Source: Linanthus parryae (lineage: Eukaryota; Streptophyta; Magnoliopsida; Ericales; Polemoniaceae). Taken from it: a stretch of 64,000 bases of DNA. Under the pieces are notes generated by a model that did no database searches, was not told the origin of the DNA, and saw nothing but the letters and a program-made list of their open reading frames with translations. Position numbers and translations under genes: made by a program. The stretch covers positions 87,383,136 to 87,447,135 of the forward strand of contig JALGPY010000007.1 in NCBI GenBank assembly GCA_023055425.1. Direction: 5' to 3'. Positions 1 through 10,652 of this stretch are shown piece by piece; position 1 is the stretch's first letter, and each line of letters begins with the position of its first letter.

Positions 1-464
1 CTATCTACATCACTACCATCTCTAAGCTTGCTTCCTTGAGCCTTTATTGCTACCATGTTACGGTGTAGCATTTGACGATACCAAAACACAATATTCCACA
101 ACTAGAGGATCTAGTGACTTCAAGTCTAAGGATGAAAATATCGTTGCCAGTACGAGAAGCACTTGTGACTTTACATAACTTGTATGTAGCTTTCTTGTTG
201 TGGTTCAATCTTGTATGCTATTACTACTAATGCATACCCATGTGTTGGATCGTGATATCTCCATATCAATCCAACCCCAAACTAGTCTATAGTTGATCGT
301 CCTATTAATCATTATAATTGACTAGGGATATTTAAGATAAACAATACATTTTCAATCTAAGGACTTCATTATATTAAATATCTCCATAAATAATACAATT
401 AATATTCTAGTCAAAAGTAATGTTCATACTAAATAAGATTTCCTCTAGGGCATCTTTTCCAATA
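1..464 (-). mobile_element. Copia LTR fragment, Angela-like, cut by window edge
   Basis: Read on the minus strand this begins near 464 with TATTGG followed by a GCCCTAGAGG-like start, as in the LTRs at 57535 and 48846. It continues with the same landmarks as the nested copia LTR further right: the block ending in GATATCTCCATATCAATCC (around 250-276), the ACTAGTCTATAGTTGAT block, and the stretch about a path of TCTAAGGATGA. Only the 5' part of the LTR lies in the window; the rest runs off the left edge. The expected polypurine tract (GTGGGAGAC on the minus strand) is not recognisable beyond 464, so the attached internal region is decayed or replaced. Orientation and family are well supported by similarity within the window. 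Confidence 0.8.
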
Positions 465-1030
465 GTAGTTTTCTCCATCACCATTCTAGTCACATAAGCT
501 TCTTCTCGAACAACTTGCAACTGCTCCATAACCTGCACTTTCTCCATGCTTCAACATTCTCACACGTCAACCACGTGCTTCTCCATGACAACCCGAAGTG
601 CTTCTTCTTGCGTTGTTGCTTCTCATGTTCAATCACATGTTTTCACCAAGAGGTCTTGCAAAGCCAGGGCTTTGCAAAATCGTCACGAATTACCTCTCTT
701 CTTGCCTTAAGATGCTCAAGAGTTGTCGTCACAAACCACACACAGATATATCAGGACGCCACCTTGTTCCATGGCCTAGTCAACTGCGTCCACCGCCTCT
801 ATATTTTCCCTTGAGCTTCTTGTGGATTACCTTACAATAGTTGCCTACACATCTGACCAGCCTTCTCTAAAACTGTTGATTCTCGTGTTCACAAACACAC
901 AAAGCCTATGCCGTTGTATGAGCTTGCGTGTGTCGTGGTTCATACAACGTTAAAAGTACCTAAAAAATGAGAACGAAAAAAAATAAGAATGGTCAAAACT
1001 GTATCTAAACAACTAAACTACGAATTGTCA
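465..1030. other. Unassigned stretch between two LTR remnants
   Basis: About 565 bp between the copia LTR end and a minus-strand Athila-like primer-binding site. On the minus strand it is purine-rich (GAAG/GAGAAG words) and could be internal DNA of either retrotransposon. Two overlapping plus-strand reading frames (515-814 and 598-840) show no recognisable domain and look like chance. I see no gene I would support here. Confidence 0.4.
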
Positions 1031-1031
1031 G

Positions 1032-1049
1032 TCCCCGATAACGGAGCCA
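1032..1049 (-). other. Primer-binding-site-like sequence (tRNA-Asp type, decayed)
   Basis: On the minus strand this reads TGGCTCCGTTATCGGGGA. It differs at two positions from TGGCGCCGTTGCCGGGGA, the site after the 5' LTR of the Athila-like element at 36117-36134. It sits next to the minus-strand LTR at 1056-2501, preceded by the same AGTTTT spacer as at 36111. It therefore marks the start of the internal region of a second, older Athila-like element in the opposite orientation. Confidence 0.75.
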
Positions 1050-1055
1050 AAAACT

Positions 1056-2501
1056 CGAGCAGAAGAAGGTGTGCGCAGTGCTTTTATAAATGCTGATTTA
1101 ATTATTGCACGGTGTCCGATATAGCTTTCCTAATAATTACCAATTTTATATCGAACCCACATGATTGGAGTTTGGAGTTTAATTGAATTAGAGTGATGAT
1201 GAATTTGTTTTGTTTGATTGCTAAAACAACTTTCATAAAAGTAAAGCGACGAAAGAATTGTTGATTAACAAGTAAAAGAAAGGCGACTAGGGCGCCCCAT
1301 TGGGATTCTTGAACATGTACTGATTCTTGATAACTAATTTTTCGTCCTTAACACTTTTACGAACGTTGATGCTCCCCTGAAAAATGTCATGCTAGTCGAT
1401 TATATTAGGTTTTCCCACGTCACTACTTTCGCTCCTAAGGTTCGTGAATCCTTGGGCTACCATCATAGCTCGATATGTTATTCCTAATCAGGGTTTCCGA
1501 CTGAACTGTATGACCACTGATTCTAAACACCACTGTTCATAAATATTTAATCTATCAAAATCAAATGGAAAATATAATCCAAATCAATCATTCAAGAAAA
1601 CATGTCCAAGGTACCCAAACAGGCCGTAATCTGATGAGTTTAGCTGCTCATTATAGAAACAAAATACGAAAGATTCATAGATAGATTCATCGTAGAAACT
1701 AGTAAAGGAAGCCGAATCAAACTATTGATGTTTCCGGTTGATAAGTCGATAGTCTTCTTCATATTCTCCGAAACATGCTTCAATCTTTGATCTTCAATCA
1801 ACACAAGAACTTTGACAAACTTTTCTCTTCGTCACTCGGTTCGAAGGAAATGAGTGTATACTCAAAAATGGAGGCTAGCGTTCCTCTTAACGTGAAAAGA
1901 AACCGAAAAAGAAGGAGACTTCCCAAAAGTTTTCCAAAACTTTCTCTTTGGCCCCCTTTCGGTGAGCCATCCGTAGGGTGCCACTGTGGTGGGCCGGTGG
2001 CTCGCCGCGGTGGTGGCTTTCTCTATTTTTATATGTGCGTTGCTCCTCTATGCTGCCATGGTGGCGGTCTTCTGGCTTGCTCTGTTAATTCTGTCACCAT
2101 GGTGGAGTGATGCTATCACCATGGTGATCATGTCTTGGCTTAAAACATTCTTCAATCTTATTTTCCTAGCTAATAGATTTTCTCCTTAGCTCCTAGCTCC
2201 ATTCCTTTGCTCTTGTAATTTTCAAAGCTCATTTCCATGCTTTCACCTCCTCAATTATGCTGTTTTCCTCCACCTATATTCCTGAAAAGACAAAAAACAT
2301 ACCCGAGTTTATTGCAGAAAGAAATGTACGTACAATTAATCAATTTAAGCACAAAATAGGCAAAAAAAATACTAAAACGCTCTCGTAAGTCCGCCAAGGT
2401 GAAAATTACGATAAATTGATCAAAGATGAGGGAAATGCTTTAAATAATAGAAAATGCTGCGTAAAATGGGACAGAAAAAAGTTTCAAATTGGGCGTTGTC
2501 A
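1056..2501 (-). mobile_element. Athila-like Ty3/gypsy LTR, old, minus strand
   Basis: On the minus strand the LTR opens at 2501 with TGACAACGCCCAATTTG, close to TGATAACGCCCAAATAGG at the start of the intact Athila-like LTRs (34496 and 46095). It ends beside a tRNA-Asp-type primer site at 1032-1049. Its length, about 1446 bp, is near the 1610-1615 bp of the intact family. About 200 bp in there is a CAGGAA-AT...GGAGG segment at the same place as in the intact LTRs. A run of CACCATGGTG palindromes follows, where the intact LTRs carry a different palindrome. No partner LTR is visible, so this is half of a truncated element. A small plus-strand frame (1775-2110) inside it is not supported as a gene. 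Confidence 0.7.
1943..2134. repeat. Cluster of CACCATGGTG-type palindromes in the LTR
   Basis: At least five imperfect to perfect palindromes around CCATGG or CCRCGG occur in about 190 bp: CCACTGTGGTGG, CGCCGCGGTGGTGG, TGCCATGGTGGCG, TCACCATGGTGGAG and ATCACCATGGTGAT. They occupy the same relative position as the TGTGCGTA/TACGCACA palindromes of the intact Athila-like LTRs. Confidence 0.7.
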
Positions 2502-3183
2502 CTTGGGGAGCTCAGAATATGACGTGGAGACGTGAAATGATGAAGAAAATGAGTCGTCCAACCCAATGTGGTCATATGACAAGAAGTACTTAGAATAAGT
2601 GATCGCAGGGACGACCAGGGGAAGTGATCGTACGGCTAGAACCCGTTGTCGTACGACCAGGAAAGCAACATGAGTAAATATTTTGGGGGGTTGGAACTTA
2701 ATCTTGAAGATTTAACAAGTAAGGATTGGGTTTTTTTTGCTATTATTCGGCCTAGGGATCAATATATCACACATCTTGGAACTCACGAAGGAGCTGAGGA
2801 GCATGGCGTTAGCTTGGAAAACATCGTCTTCTACGATTTTCGTCATGTTTGATAACTATACCTCATTTTCTCTATGTTTTATCAAACTATGAGTATTCTT
2901 TACAATAGAACGAGTAGCTGGACTTCTTACTAGGTTTTATGGTGATCCTAGAGTTATGAACTAGATGAAAATTCCGGATTTTGATATTGATGCATGGTTT
3001 GATTCATATGATTATGTTGTTCTTCTTCTTTTTTCGTATATCTCTGAAGGGCGAGTCACACATCTTATTGAAGATGAGAACTATGAGAGTTAAGGACTAA
3101 CAAGTTTCGATAGAAAATTATTAATTTCATTTATCCAAAAAAGTCTAAAGAACTAGACAATCAATATCTTGAAACACTCACTT
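2502..3183. other. Unassigned stretch; one small open frame
   Basis: No gene is recognised. A 68-codon plus-strand frame (2646-2852) encodes a peptide with no known motif and is followed by AT-rich DNA with many stops. GATCG...ACGACCAGG-like words recur at about 2600-2660. This could be flank or further debris of the minus-strand Athila-like element. Confidence 0.35.
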
Positions 3184-3186
3184 TTA

Positions 3187-4079
3187 GCCCTTGTTTGGCC
3201 AGAGGATAAGGAGGGAGCATAAGATAACTTATACCCTCTCTTTTTTATCAAGTGTTTGGGTGCCGGATAAGAGAGGGGATAAGTTATGTTGTCTTATGTT
3301 GATGGATCTTTTAATGAACAAACTTTATACCACCAACATGGAGGTATAAGCTCGGATAAGAAAATATAGCAATCTAGAATGCTAGTAGGTTGACAAAAAT
3401 ACCCCCACAAACTATGTGAACTATGATTCCTTACTTTGGTAACTTAATTTTGAGATTGCATAACTATGTGAACTAGCTCAATATTTTGGTACCTTCATTT
3501 TGGAGGAGGTCCTCATTGGTTTGATAACTATTATTCTGGGATTGCATAATTTTTTTTTTTTTGAGTATTTATGGTTGAGATAAATATGAATACATTTTAT
3601 CGTGCTTGCTGAAATTTCGTTCGTTTAATTTAACTTACTTATTGTAGGTTTTGTAATACCATGTCAATATGCCAATATGTACTAGTAATTTATACTCCAT
3701 ATTAAACTATGGTCATGATGTATCTATGAATATTTGTTATGTTTGCATGTTACTATAATTTTATTTCGCGTATTAATATACATTTTACATAGATTTTGAC
3801 AACATCACTATTGTGTAGGGAAAAAAGTATGAAAATATAAAAACATAAATACTGATACATTTTTCCTCATCAATTTGAAATATACAATCTTTTATACAAA
3901 CTAACAGCACTGAGGGTATTACAGTCATTTTGGCACATATCCTGCATCATATCCAACAGCACCCAAACACAGACAGCCAGCTTATCTTATCAAGGCTTAT
4001 CTGACAGCATTCATATCCTTGCCCATATCTCAGCATAAGTCTTATCCCTACATACCATATCCTCTACCCAAACGAGGCC
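3187..4079. mobile_element. Non-autonomous PIF/Harbinger-like element
   Basis: The left end GCCCTTGTTTGGCCAGAGGA pairs with the right end, whose reverse complement is GGCCTCGTTTGGGTAGAGGA. Both then continue with a GATAWGG word. The 893-bp element is flanked by TTA on both sides (3184-3186 and 4080-4082), the usual PIF/Harbinger target duplication. GATAAG/CTTATC words recur in both ends as subterminal repeats. The interior is AT-rich with no transposase frame, so it would need a transposase from elsewhere. A hAT origin is less likely because an 8-bp duplication is absent. Confidence 0.8.
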
Positions 4080-4219
4080 TTATAGATAAACATTGATTAT
4101 TCCCGAGTCAAAGACACATTAATATAATTTTGTGATTTAAGCTACGAATTCTCGAATTTTAGAGTGTCTGCAACAACATTGAGATTCATTTAATCTACAT
4201 ATTTCGAGCTTTAAATTAA

Positions 4220-5932
4220 GGTTAAAAGACACTGACCACCCTTGAGTTCAGGGAAAATTCCACTCCGCTACCCTGGGTTTTGGATAAAGACACTCCGCAC
4301 CTTTTTTGGATGGAGGTAATAGTTGACTAACAGATCTGCCAAAAAGACGATTTCACACCTGAAATATTATAAAATTACACCCTATATATTATTCCTTCAA
4401 CCCATTCACCCCATTTCTAAACCTAATCCATGTCACTTTCTTACCATCTTTCTCTCTCTTCTCTTCTTGCTGGGAACACAGACGTCGTAGGATTCCAGCT
4501 TCCCTTCGATCTCACTTCTCTCTTCCTCTCTTACCATCTTCCTCTTCCGATCTCACCAGCATCCACCCAAACCAGCAACCTCCATACGCAGATCTAGAAC
4601 CAACACCAGGGCGGAGTTACGGCGGCGTCTCAGCCGGATACATGGCCCCTCTCTCTCCCTCCTCCTCTCCTTCTTCCTTCAACCCACCACCGCCATCTCC
4701 AACCCACAAGAACGGTGGTTGGGTTTGACGGTTTCAATGGAGGGTTTGCAGATCTGCAGCGAAAGCGAGGGATCGATTGCGAAGGCCGACTTCAGATGGA
4801 AACCTATGGAGGAAGAACGGACCACCGCAAATCAATCTACATCAGTACGTATCGACTCCTATTCGTTTCAGTTGAGCAATGATCCAACCGCGTATGGAGG
4901 TTGCTAATTTAGGGTTTAGGGGAGTCAGTGGGAGCAATTTGTGATGGGGTCAATCGGGGTTCTGCAAGGTGGTGTTCCAGTGAAGTTTTGGGTTTGCAAT
5001 TCGCGGCAGAGAGAGGGGGAATGGTTGCCGGAATTGGGTCTGGTTTGTTGCCGGAATCAATGTCTCAATTGGGACGGTTATTAGAGCAGAGGGTCATGGT
5101 GGTTCTCCCGTAGATCCGTTAATTCGTAGGAAGAACCTCTGAGTTCGTGCGAATTGAATGATATAAACTACTGCTACGAGTTGGTCACTTCTTCTTCTTC
5201 ACTTCTGCTAGCTAATTGTATGTGAGTTTCAGTTGGTTATTGTGGCTGTGGTGATAGCAGAAGTTAATTTGGGTATGAGCTGGGTGGTTATGAAGAGGTT
5301 GTTTTGACTTTTGATGGAGGATATAAGGTGAAATGGTTATGGCTAGTGGCTATTATGGTGGATTAGTGTGGAGTGAAATGGTCATGTTGGTCAGTGGTGA
5401 AGATTGTGAAGAAGGTGTTGAAGATCCAGGGAAGTAATGAATTTTGAGTGGGTCATGGGAAGTTAGAACAAAGCCATTGTAATGTCTCAGATGTTCTAAA
5501 ATTTGGTTTTGATGATGTTGGTTATTTTGAACCTTGATTAGGATCTCTTCTTTCTATGAGTATGTGGACTTAAACTTATACTACAAATTTTGTTTTATGG
5601 TATTAGTTCATGAACTTGTCAAGCAAAAATCCTACCAATTAGATGCATAATACCATAAGCAATACAAATAAATCATTGTTCATGAACAGTATTAGTTGTT
5701 GATGTTCTTGGCTTGATCTTCTAGGTACTCTTGATGATAAAATGGACAAAACAATCCAGGAGTAATATGGTCCAAAAATATTCAAAAACCAACTTTTTAA
5801 CGGAAACTAACATAAGGGTGCAAACTGTCCACGGAATATTCCGTTAAATAGGTGCGAAGTGTCTATATCCAAAACTCAAGGTAGCGGAGTGGAATTTTCT
5901 CTAAACTCAGAGGTGGTCAGTGTCTTTTACCC
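4220..5932. mobile_element. Non-autonomous Mutator-like element, copy 1
   Basis: The ends are inverted repeats of about 85 bp. The left end begins GGTTAAAAGACACTGACCAC and the right end, reversed, begins GGGTAAAAGACACTGACCAC. Both then share a GAGTT...CCACTCCGCTACC...GTTTTGGATA block. Flanks TTTAAATTAA and TCAAAATTAA match at 8 of 10 positions, as expected of an old 9-10-bp Mutator target duplication. A second member with the same ends lies at 25395-27107. The interior (about 4590-5110) is GC-richer and contains short frames (4719-4907, 4928-5113) without recognisable domains, possibly captured host sequence. Confidence 0.8.
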
Positions 5933-6113
5933 TCAAAATTAATTGTGCTACCAATTATAGTTGACTGAAAAGACAATTTTTGATTAAAATTAAGTGAAAT
6001 TCATTTCCTCACGAAATTTGTATCATGATTACGACCTCCAACAAATTTATTTTGATCAGACTTCGTTGTGATGCTGGAACACATACAAATCAATGGAAAA
6101 TGATGTATTGGGA
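5933..6113. other. AT-rich spacer
   Basis: Short AT-rich DNA between the Mutator-like element and a tandem repeat. No feature seen. Confidence 0.4.
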
Positions 6114-6296
6114 GAGGAAAGACAACCGTTCTTTAACTGACTAATAGAATATGCACTTTATCTTAAGTGATTTATAGCTAGAGGAAAGAGAACCCTTGTT
6201 ATAACTAAGTAATAGAATACGCACTTCTATCGTAAGTGATATATAGCGGGAGGAAAGACCGCCGTTCTTTAACAGAGTAATAGAATACGCAGTTTA
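6114..6296. repeat. Tandem repeat, about 68-bp unit, nearly 3 copies
   Basis: Units begin GAGGAAAG at 6114, 6181 and 6250, giving periods of 67 and 69 bp. Each holds AGTAATAGAATAYGCA and a TAAGTGATWTATAGC end. The third copy is partial. Non-coding. Confidence 0.85.
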
Positions 6297-6884
6297 CTGT
6301 GATAGAAATAAAAAACGTCAAGAAAAGCCATTAGGAAAACAAAACTTCATACCGTTCGAACTACCAACAGTTGAAAACGACAAAAAAAATGTTTATCAGA
6401 ATGGGGAAGCCAACTGCTACATTTTTTTTTTGCTAAATCAAACTACTACATTTCGAATAGGAAAAATATTAATTGGGGCTAGTCCCACCACTATGGCAAG
6501 CACGCATCTTGAAACTCGTGAATGAGCTGAATTTTTCATATTTGTCAAAAACTACTACATTATTCAGATGGATGTCCCCTAATTTTGCATATTTGTCAAA
6601 CACTGAATAACACGCCCCACCACGCAGGCATGCCACAGTGGTGGAGCTAGTTCCAATGAATACTTTCTCATAAAATAGACAACAAGTATAGACACATCAC
6701 AACTACCTAAGGTGTCAAAATTTTATTATTTAGAAACATATGTGTAAAACAATCGGGTGTGTCTAGTGTGCGTCCGGGGGCCTGCTATGCAATTTTTTTT
6801 GCAGTGCCCCCCCCCCCCACTACCGGACAAAAAACACGGAAAATCATGGGATGGTGACCGGTTCTACCACGTCACCACCCCCAG
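6297..6884. other. Left flank of the three-gene block
   Basis: Mostly AT-rich DNA. A G/C-rich patch at 6770-6880 includes a C-run (6811-6824 approximately), two CCGG-bearing words and a CCACCCCCAG end directly before the first dispersed motif at 6885. This patch could hold the left terminus of the multi-gene element. I could not match it to an inverted partner on the right side (16960-17060), so no end is called. Confidence 0.4.
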
Positions 6885-7030
6885 TGGATAAAAACGCGCA
6901 TATTTGGATAAAAATGCAAAGAAACTGATTCAGCATTGTCCAGAATTCACATCAGTGGATAAAAACGCAAAGAACCGGATAACAAAGTAAATGATCAGAC
7001 AAAAAGGGTCAAATAACGGATCAAAATGTC
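6885..7030. repeat. Left cluster of the dispersed TGGATAAAAATGCAAAG motif
   Basis: Copies start at 6885 (TGGATAAAAACGCGCA), 6905 (TGGATAAAAATGCAAAGAAA), 6956 (TGGATAAAAACGCAAAGAAC) and 6976 (CGGATAACAAAGTAAA), with a looser one near 7016 (CGGATCAAAATGTCAAGG). They lie just beyond the 3' end of the transposase gene, where transposase-binding subterminal repeats would be expected. Confidence 0.75.
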
Positions 7031-7070
7031 AAGGTACTTAACTAAAACATTCACACAGTTAATGTAATCC

Positions 7071-9977
7071 CTAGAATAAATCAGTCCAGTCATTCCCAAC
7101 ACGTCTTGAAGAGTTTTGGTAACCCATTCCCTCGGGCCAGTTGTATTCGCAGTTGGAAATCATAGTTTGTTGCGACGCTTGCGATTGAGATTGGCCGACA
7201 TCTTGACCGGAAACACCAACTGGATGATTCGGGCATGTAGTTCGATTGTGTCCGTATTCTTGGCATCTCCCGCACTTCTTTCGAACATTTTTGGAGCTCC
7301 CTTTTGGTTTTGTATCACCTTTGGATGGAGGCATTACGTGGGCTTACTCTTGTGAGTTGACATTAACCACGGGCTCTTCATCATTTTCTTGCTTCAAAAT
7401 AATGTCCTTGAGACCCCGTATCATCAAGTCAACATGTTTTTGCCAATAGTCGTAAGTCTCTTGTGATGTTCCACCCATGTCACTAATCATCTCCATTCGT
7501 CCCTTCACGCAACCCCAACGAAATGCCTGGGTTTTTGGATCGTCACACCGTCTTATTTTTGGCTCCTGCATGGCTGGATCATTCTTGTAGAAGTCACTAT
7601 CCGTCTTCTGCCATCGTTTCGATAACAAGTTTTCCGGAATGAATTGAACTCCTTTATGAAAGAGCACAAAAATAATGTGGACACAAACCATATTTGATGA
7701 CTCAAACCTCTTGCAGGAACAGTAGAGCATGGTATTATCACGTTGACAGAAAACGGTGTGCTGCCAGGAAAAAGATCAAAGCTTTCAGATATTTGATTTG
7801 AAAGGATAGATAGAAGTTATGAACATATAGATAATAATGAAAGTACTGGAATGAACTGTGCTGTAAAATAAGGAAATAAGATATTTCAATTGACAAACTA
7901 GATTGATACCTAAATATTACAGATAACAGTTTAAAGCAGTCATAAGAGATAGTGTATCATGTGAACTTACTAGAGATGCCCTTTCCTTCTCCCTTGTGAC
8001 ATAGATTGCATCCATGTCATATTCAGGTATTTCTTCAACACCAATAGCTTTGTATTGACTTCCCTTCCTGGCTTGCTCCCTGAACTTCGCAAACACAGCC
8101 CTAGTGTAGAACATGGCCGCATGCTCTTCAAGTAGCTTAAATTGGCTTGTTAGGACAGGAAGTGATTGGTCAGAAGTACAATGTTGGCCTCGCCCGTTCT
8201 CACGAAGCTTCTCGATACCCCGCATGATTCCCTTAATAAGATCGAGGAGATTGTTCTTGCAGTTCAAATATTGTTTGAAAAATTTGTTGATACTCTCACA
8301 CCTTTGTGTAGTTGTGTGACCGGCGAAAAAAAAATTCCTTGAGAAAAGCCTCTGCCCATAAGTTGCGCGTCATGTAGGCACCCGTTACCCACAGCTTGTT
8401 CGCAATACCCCACTTGTCTACCATGTATTGCCAATCATCGTTCCATTGGTTAACATCGGATCTCTTGCTCAAGCATTTTCGAAAGTCCTTCATAAATTCT
8501 GACCCCAACTTTAGGGTTCCTTCGGCATTGCGACATAGATTCCATGCACACAAACGATGCTTCGCTAGTGGAAGAACTTCCGCAATAGCGGCTTTCATTG
8601 CCAAGTCTCCATCGGTTATGACCGATATGGGTACCTTGTTATCCATTGCTTCTAGGAAGCAATTTAATACCCATTTGTACGATTCTGTGGTCTCATCTTG
8701 TAGAACTGCAACTGCGAAAACGCACATCTGAAAGTGATTGTTAACACCGGAGAGTATGACAAGAGGCTTTAGGTACATGTTGGTTTTGTAGGTGGAGTCA
8801 AGCACCAAAACATCTCCAAACCTTACATAATCTCGTTTGCATCTCTCGTCACGCCAGAAAATGCTTTGTAACTGTTGATTTTCACCCAACTGAAAACTGA
8901 AAAACAAAGATATTTGTTTCAGGAATCTGGATAGTATCTATAAGCACGTGGACAATTATTGTAAACCAACATGAAGCAGTATAGTAATTTGATATACCAG
9001 ATAGAAATCTAAGGCATATAGAGCAGAACAACAAACAAGTGGACAGTATTTCAAACAATACCTTTTTAATACACCCCCGTGGGTATGCTCAAGGGTGTCA
9101 ATGTATTGCAAGGCCAGCTGCCCATTTCCAGAGTTAGAGTAAGCCTTTCTCAATGACTGTAACTTGTTATACAGGTCTTTGACGGTGTAACCAACTTTGG
9201 CGTAACCACCGGCTTGTGAGACCATTAATTGGAATGCTTCACAAGTTCTTATACCCACTTCCCTTAGTGAAATAACGTGTTCCAAATCATGTTGACTGAC
9301 CTTCCTATGACACCTAAGCTTGTGTGTTACTTTGGGGTCCGCTAGGGGATGCGAGTGCTCAGAAGTGACTTGCTTAACACGAAACTGTTCGTTCGGGGTA
9401 GATCGAGCAATACAAATTCGTGCTGGACAGTCACATCTAGTGTCATTCTTATGCTCTCTCTTCCTCTCAGGCCTTAAGTAGCACTTCTTTAATCGATGGC
9501 CTTGTCGGGCACATACGAAGATTCTTGACTTGATTTGTTGTTCGTATTTGTCCAAACACCTACGGTTATCCCTCCGAATGCCGAATCTATTTACAAATGC
9601 ATACAAAAGGTACCAATCGTACGCCTCTTCTTCGCTATTGAACCTCTTCTACATGATTTGTTCTTCAGAGAGTGATCTCTCTGAAACAAGAAGCACATTT
9701 ATAAGTAACAAGTGCACTACATCATACTCTTAATCAAAAACATCCAATAATCTATCTTACCGTTCACTATATCATTATTGTGTATGACATTGGAGAAATA
9801 TGCGTCATCATCAGTGGGAGGAGGCTCACTGAGATCAAACTTCCTCTTAGGAGATGCATTCACCTCTGTTTCAACGTTGTTTGAAATACCATCTGGACAG
9901 TTGCCATAATTTTCTGGAAGGTATGAGCTATTATCTGCAGGAACATGTAACCCAAACACAACACTATTTTCCTCCAT
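7071..9977 (-). pseudogene. FAR1/FHY3-type MULE transposase, broken
   Basis: A Mutator-like transposase of the FAR1/FRS branch would bind element ends and cut DNA in the nucleus. Domains, N to C: an acidic leader (exon 9977-9761, GT donor); a FAR1 DNA-binding domain (9606-9060, with CDCPARI and the HSHPL motif); the MULE catalytic core (8907-8330) with acidic motifs LDSTYKTN and ITDGDLAM and the HRLCAWNL block; a spacer domain (8267-7960); a SWIM zinc finger (CSCKRF...CVHI, about 7730-7670); and a C-terminal zinc knuckle (CGRCQEYGHNRTTC, about 7270). Introns with GT-AG ends separate the segments. Lesions seen: TAG at 9649-9651, a 9-A run at 8326-8334 that breaks the frame between the core and the next domain, and TAA at 7344-7346. 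The homopolymer break could be an assembly error, the stops less so. Domesticated FHY3-like host genes are an alternative, but the damage and setting favour a transposon. Confidence 0.85.
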
Positions 9978-10652
9978 TATTTTGGAGGAGAATGCAGAGA
10001 GTTGTAGTTCAAAATGAGAGTTGTTTGTTCAGTTCAAACTGATAGTTCAGAATGCAAAGAGTTGGATGATTATTATCATTGGAAATTACATTAGCATTGG
10101 AAACAACATAAATCTTTAATGTTGTGGCTCAAGGCCTGATAGTTATCATTAGCACGCCCAAATTAATGCTCTCCAGTAAATAATGAAGAAGAAATACATA
10201 TTAAACATTGAATTCTGTTCTGACAGACATGTGACTTTCTGGATAGAAACACAAAACAGATAGAATGCAGATTAAGCGTATTAGACATTTTTAACCATAA
10301 ACCCTAAACCCCAAACCCTAAACCCTAAACCCTTCTGGATAAAAATGTGAAACATACAAATCCGATAACTGTCTCGGATAAAAATACAAAGCAACAGGAT
10401 TGGGGGTATAATTGTCTTTCTCCATGACATGTCTCGTCTGCTGCAAAAAAGTAACTGCTAGTGAAACCTCCACCATTGATGGCAGTTGGGTTCCCAATTC
10501 AGTCATCATCTCAACTAGTCAATTCAATTCAAATTTTTGATTTGAATCTCTCACATCAAACTCTCAAACTCTATCTTCATCTTCTGCAACCACCACAGAC
10601 CTCTCTCTCTCATCCAAACTCTCATCTTCTCTGCTTCATCTTCTGCAATTTC
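9978..10652. promoter_or_regulatory. Shared divergent promoter region with telo-boxes
   Basis: This spacer lies between the start of the minus-strand transposase and the plus-strand protease gene. It holds a telomere-like run at 10298-10332 built of AAACCCTAA units (telo-boxes, common in promoters of growth-related plant genes). Three copies of the dispersed motif are at 10240, 10336 and 10375. A CT-rich leader (10590-10645) lies just before the protease ATG. The arrangement suggests one bidirectional promoter serving both element genes. Confidence 0.55.

Noticed and set aside
2646..2852. A 68-codon plus-strand ORF as a small gene
   Set aside because: No recognised motif, followed at once by stop-rich AT DNA; not distinguishable from chance.
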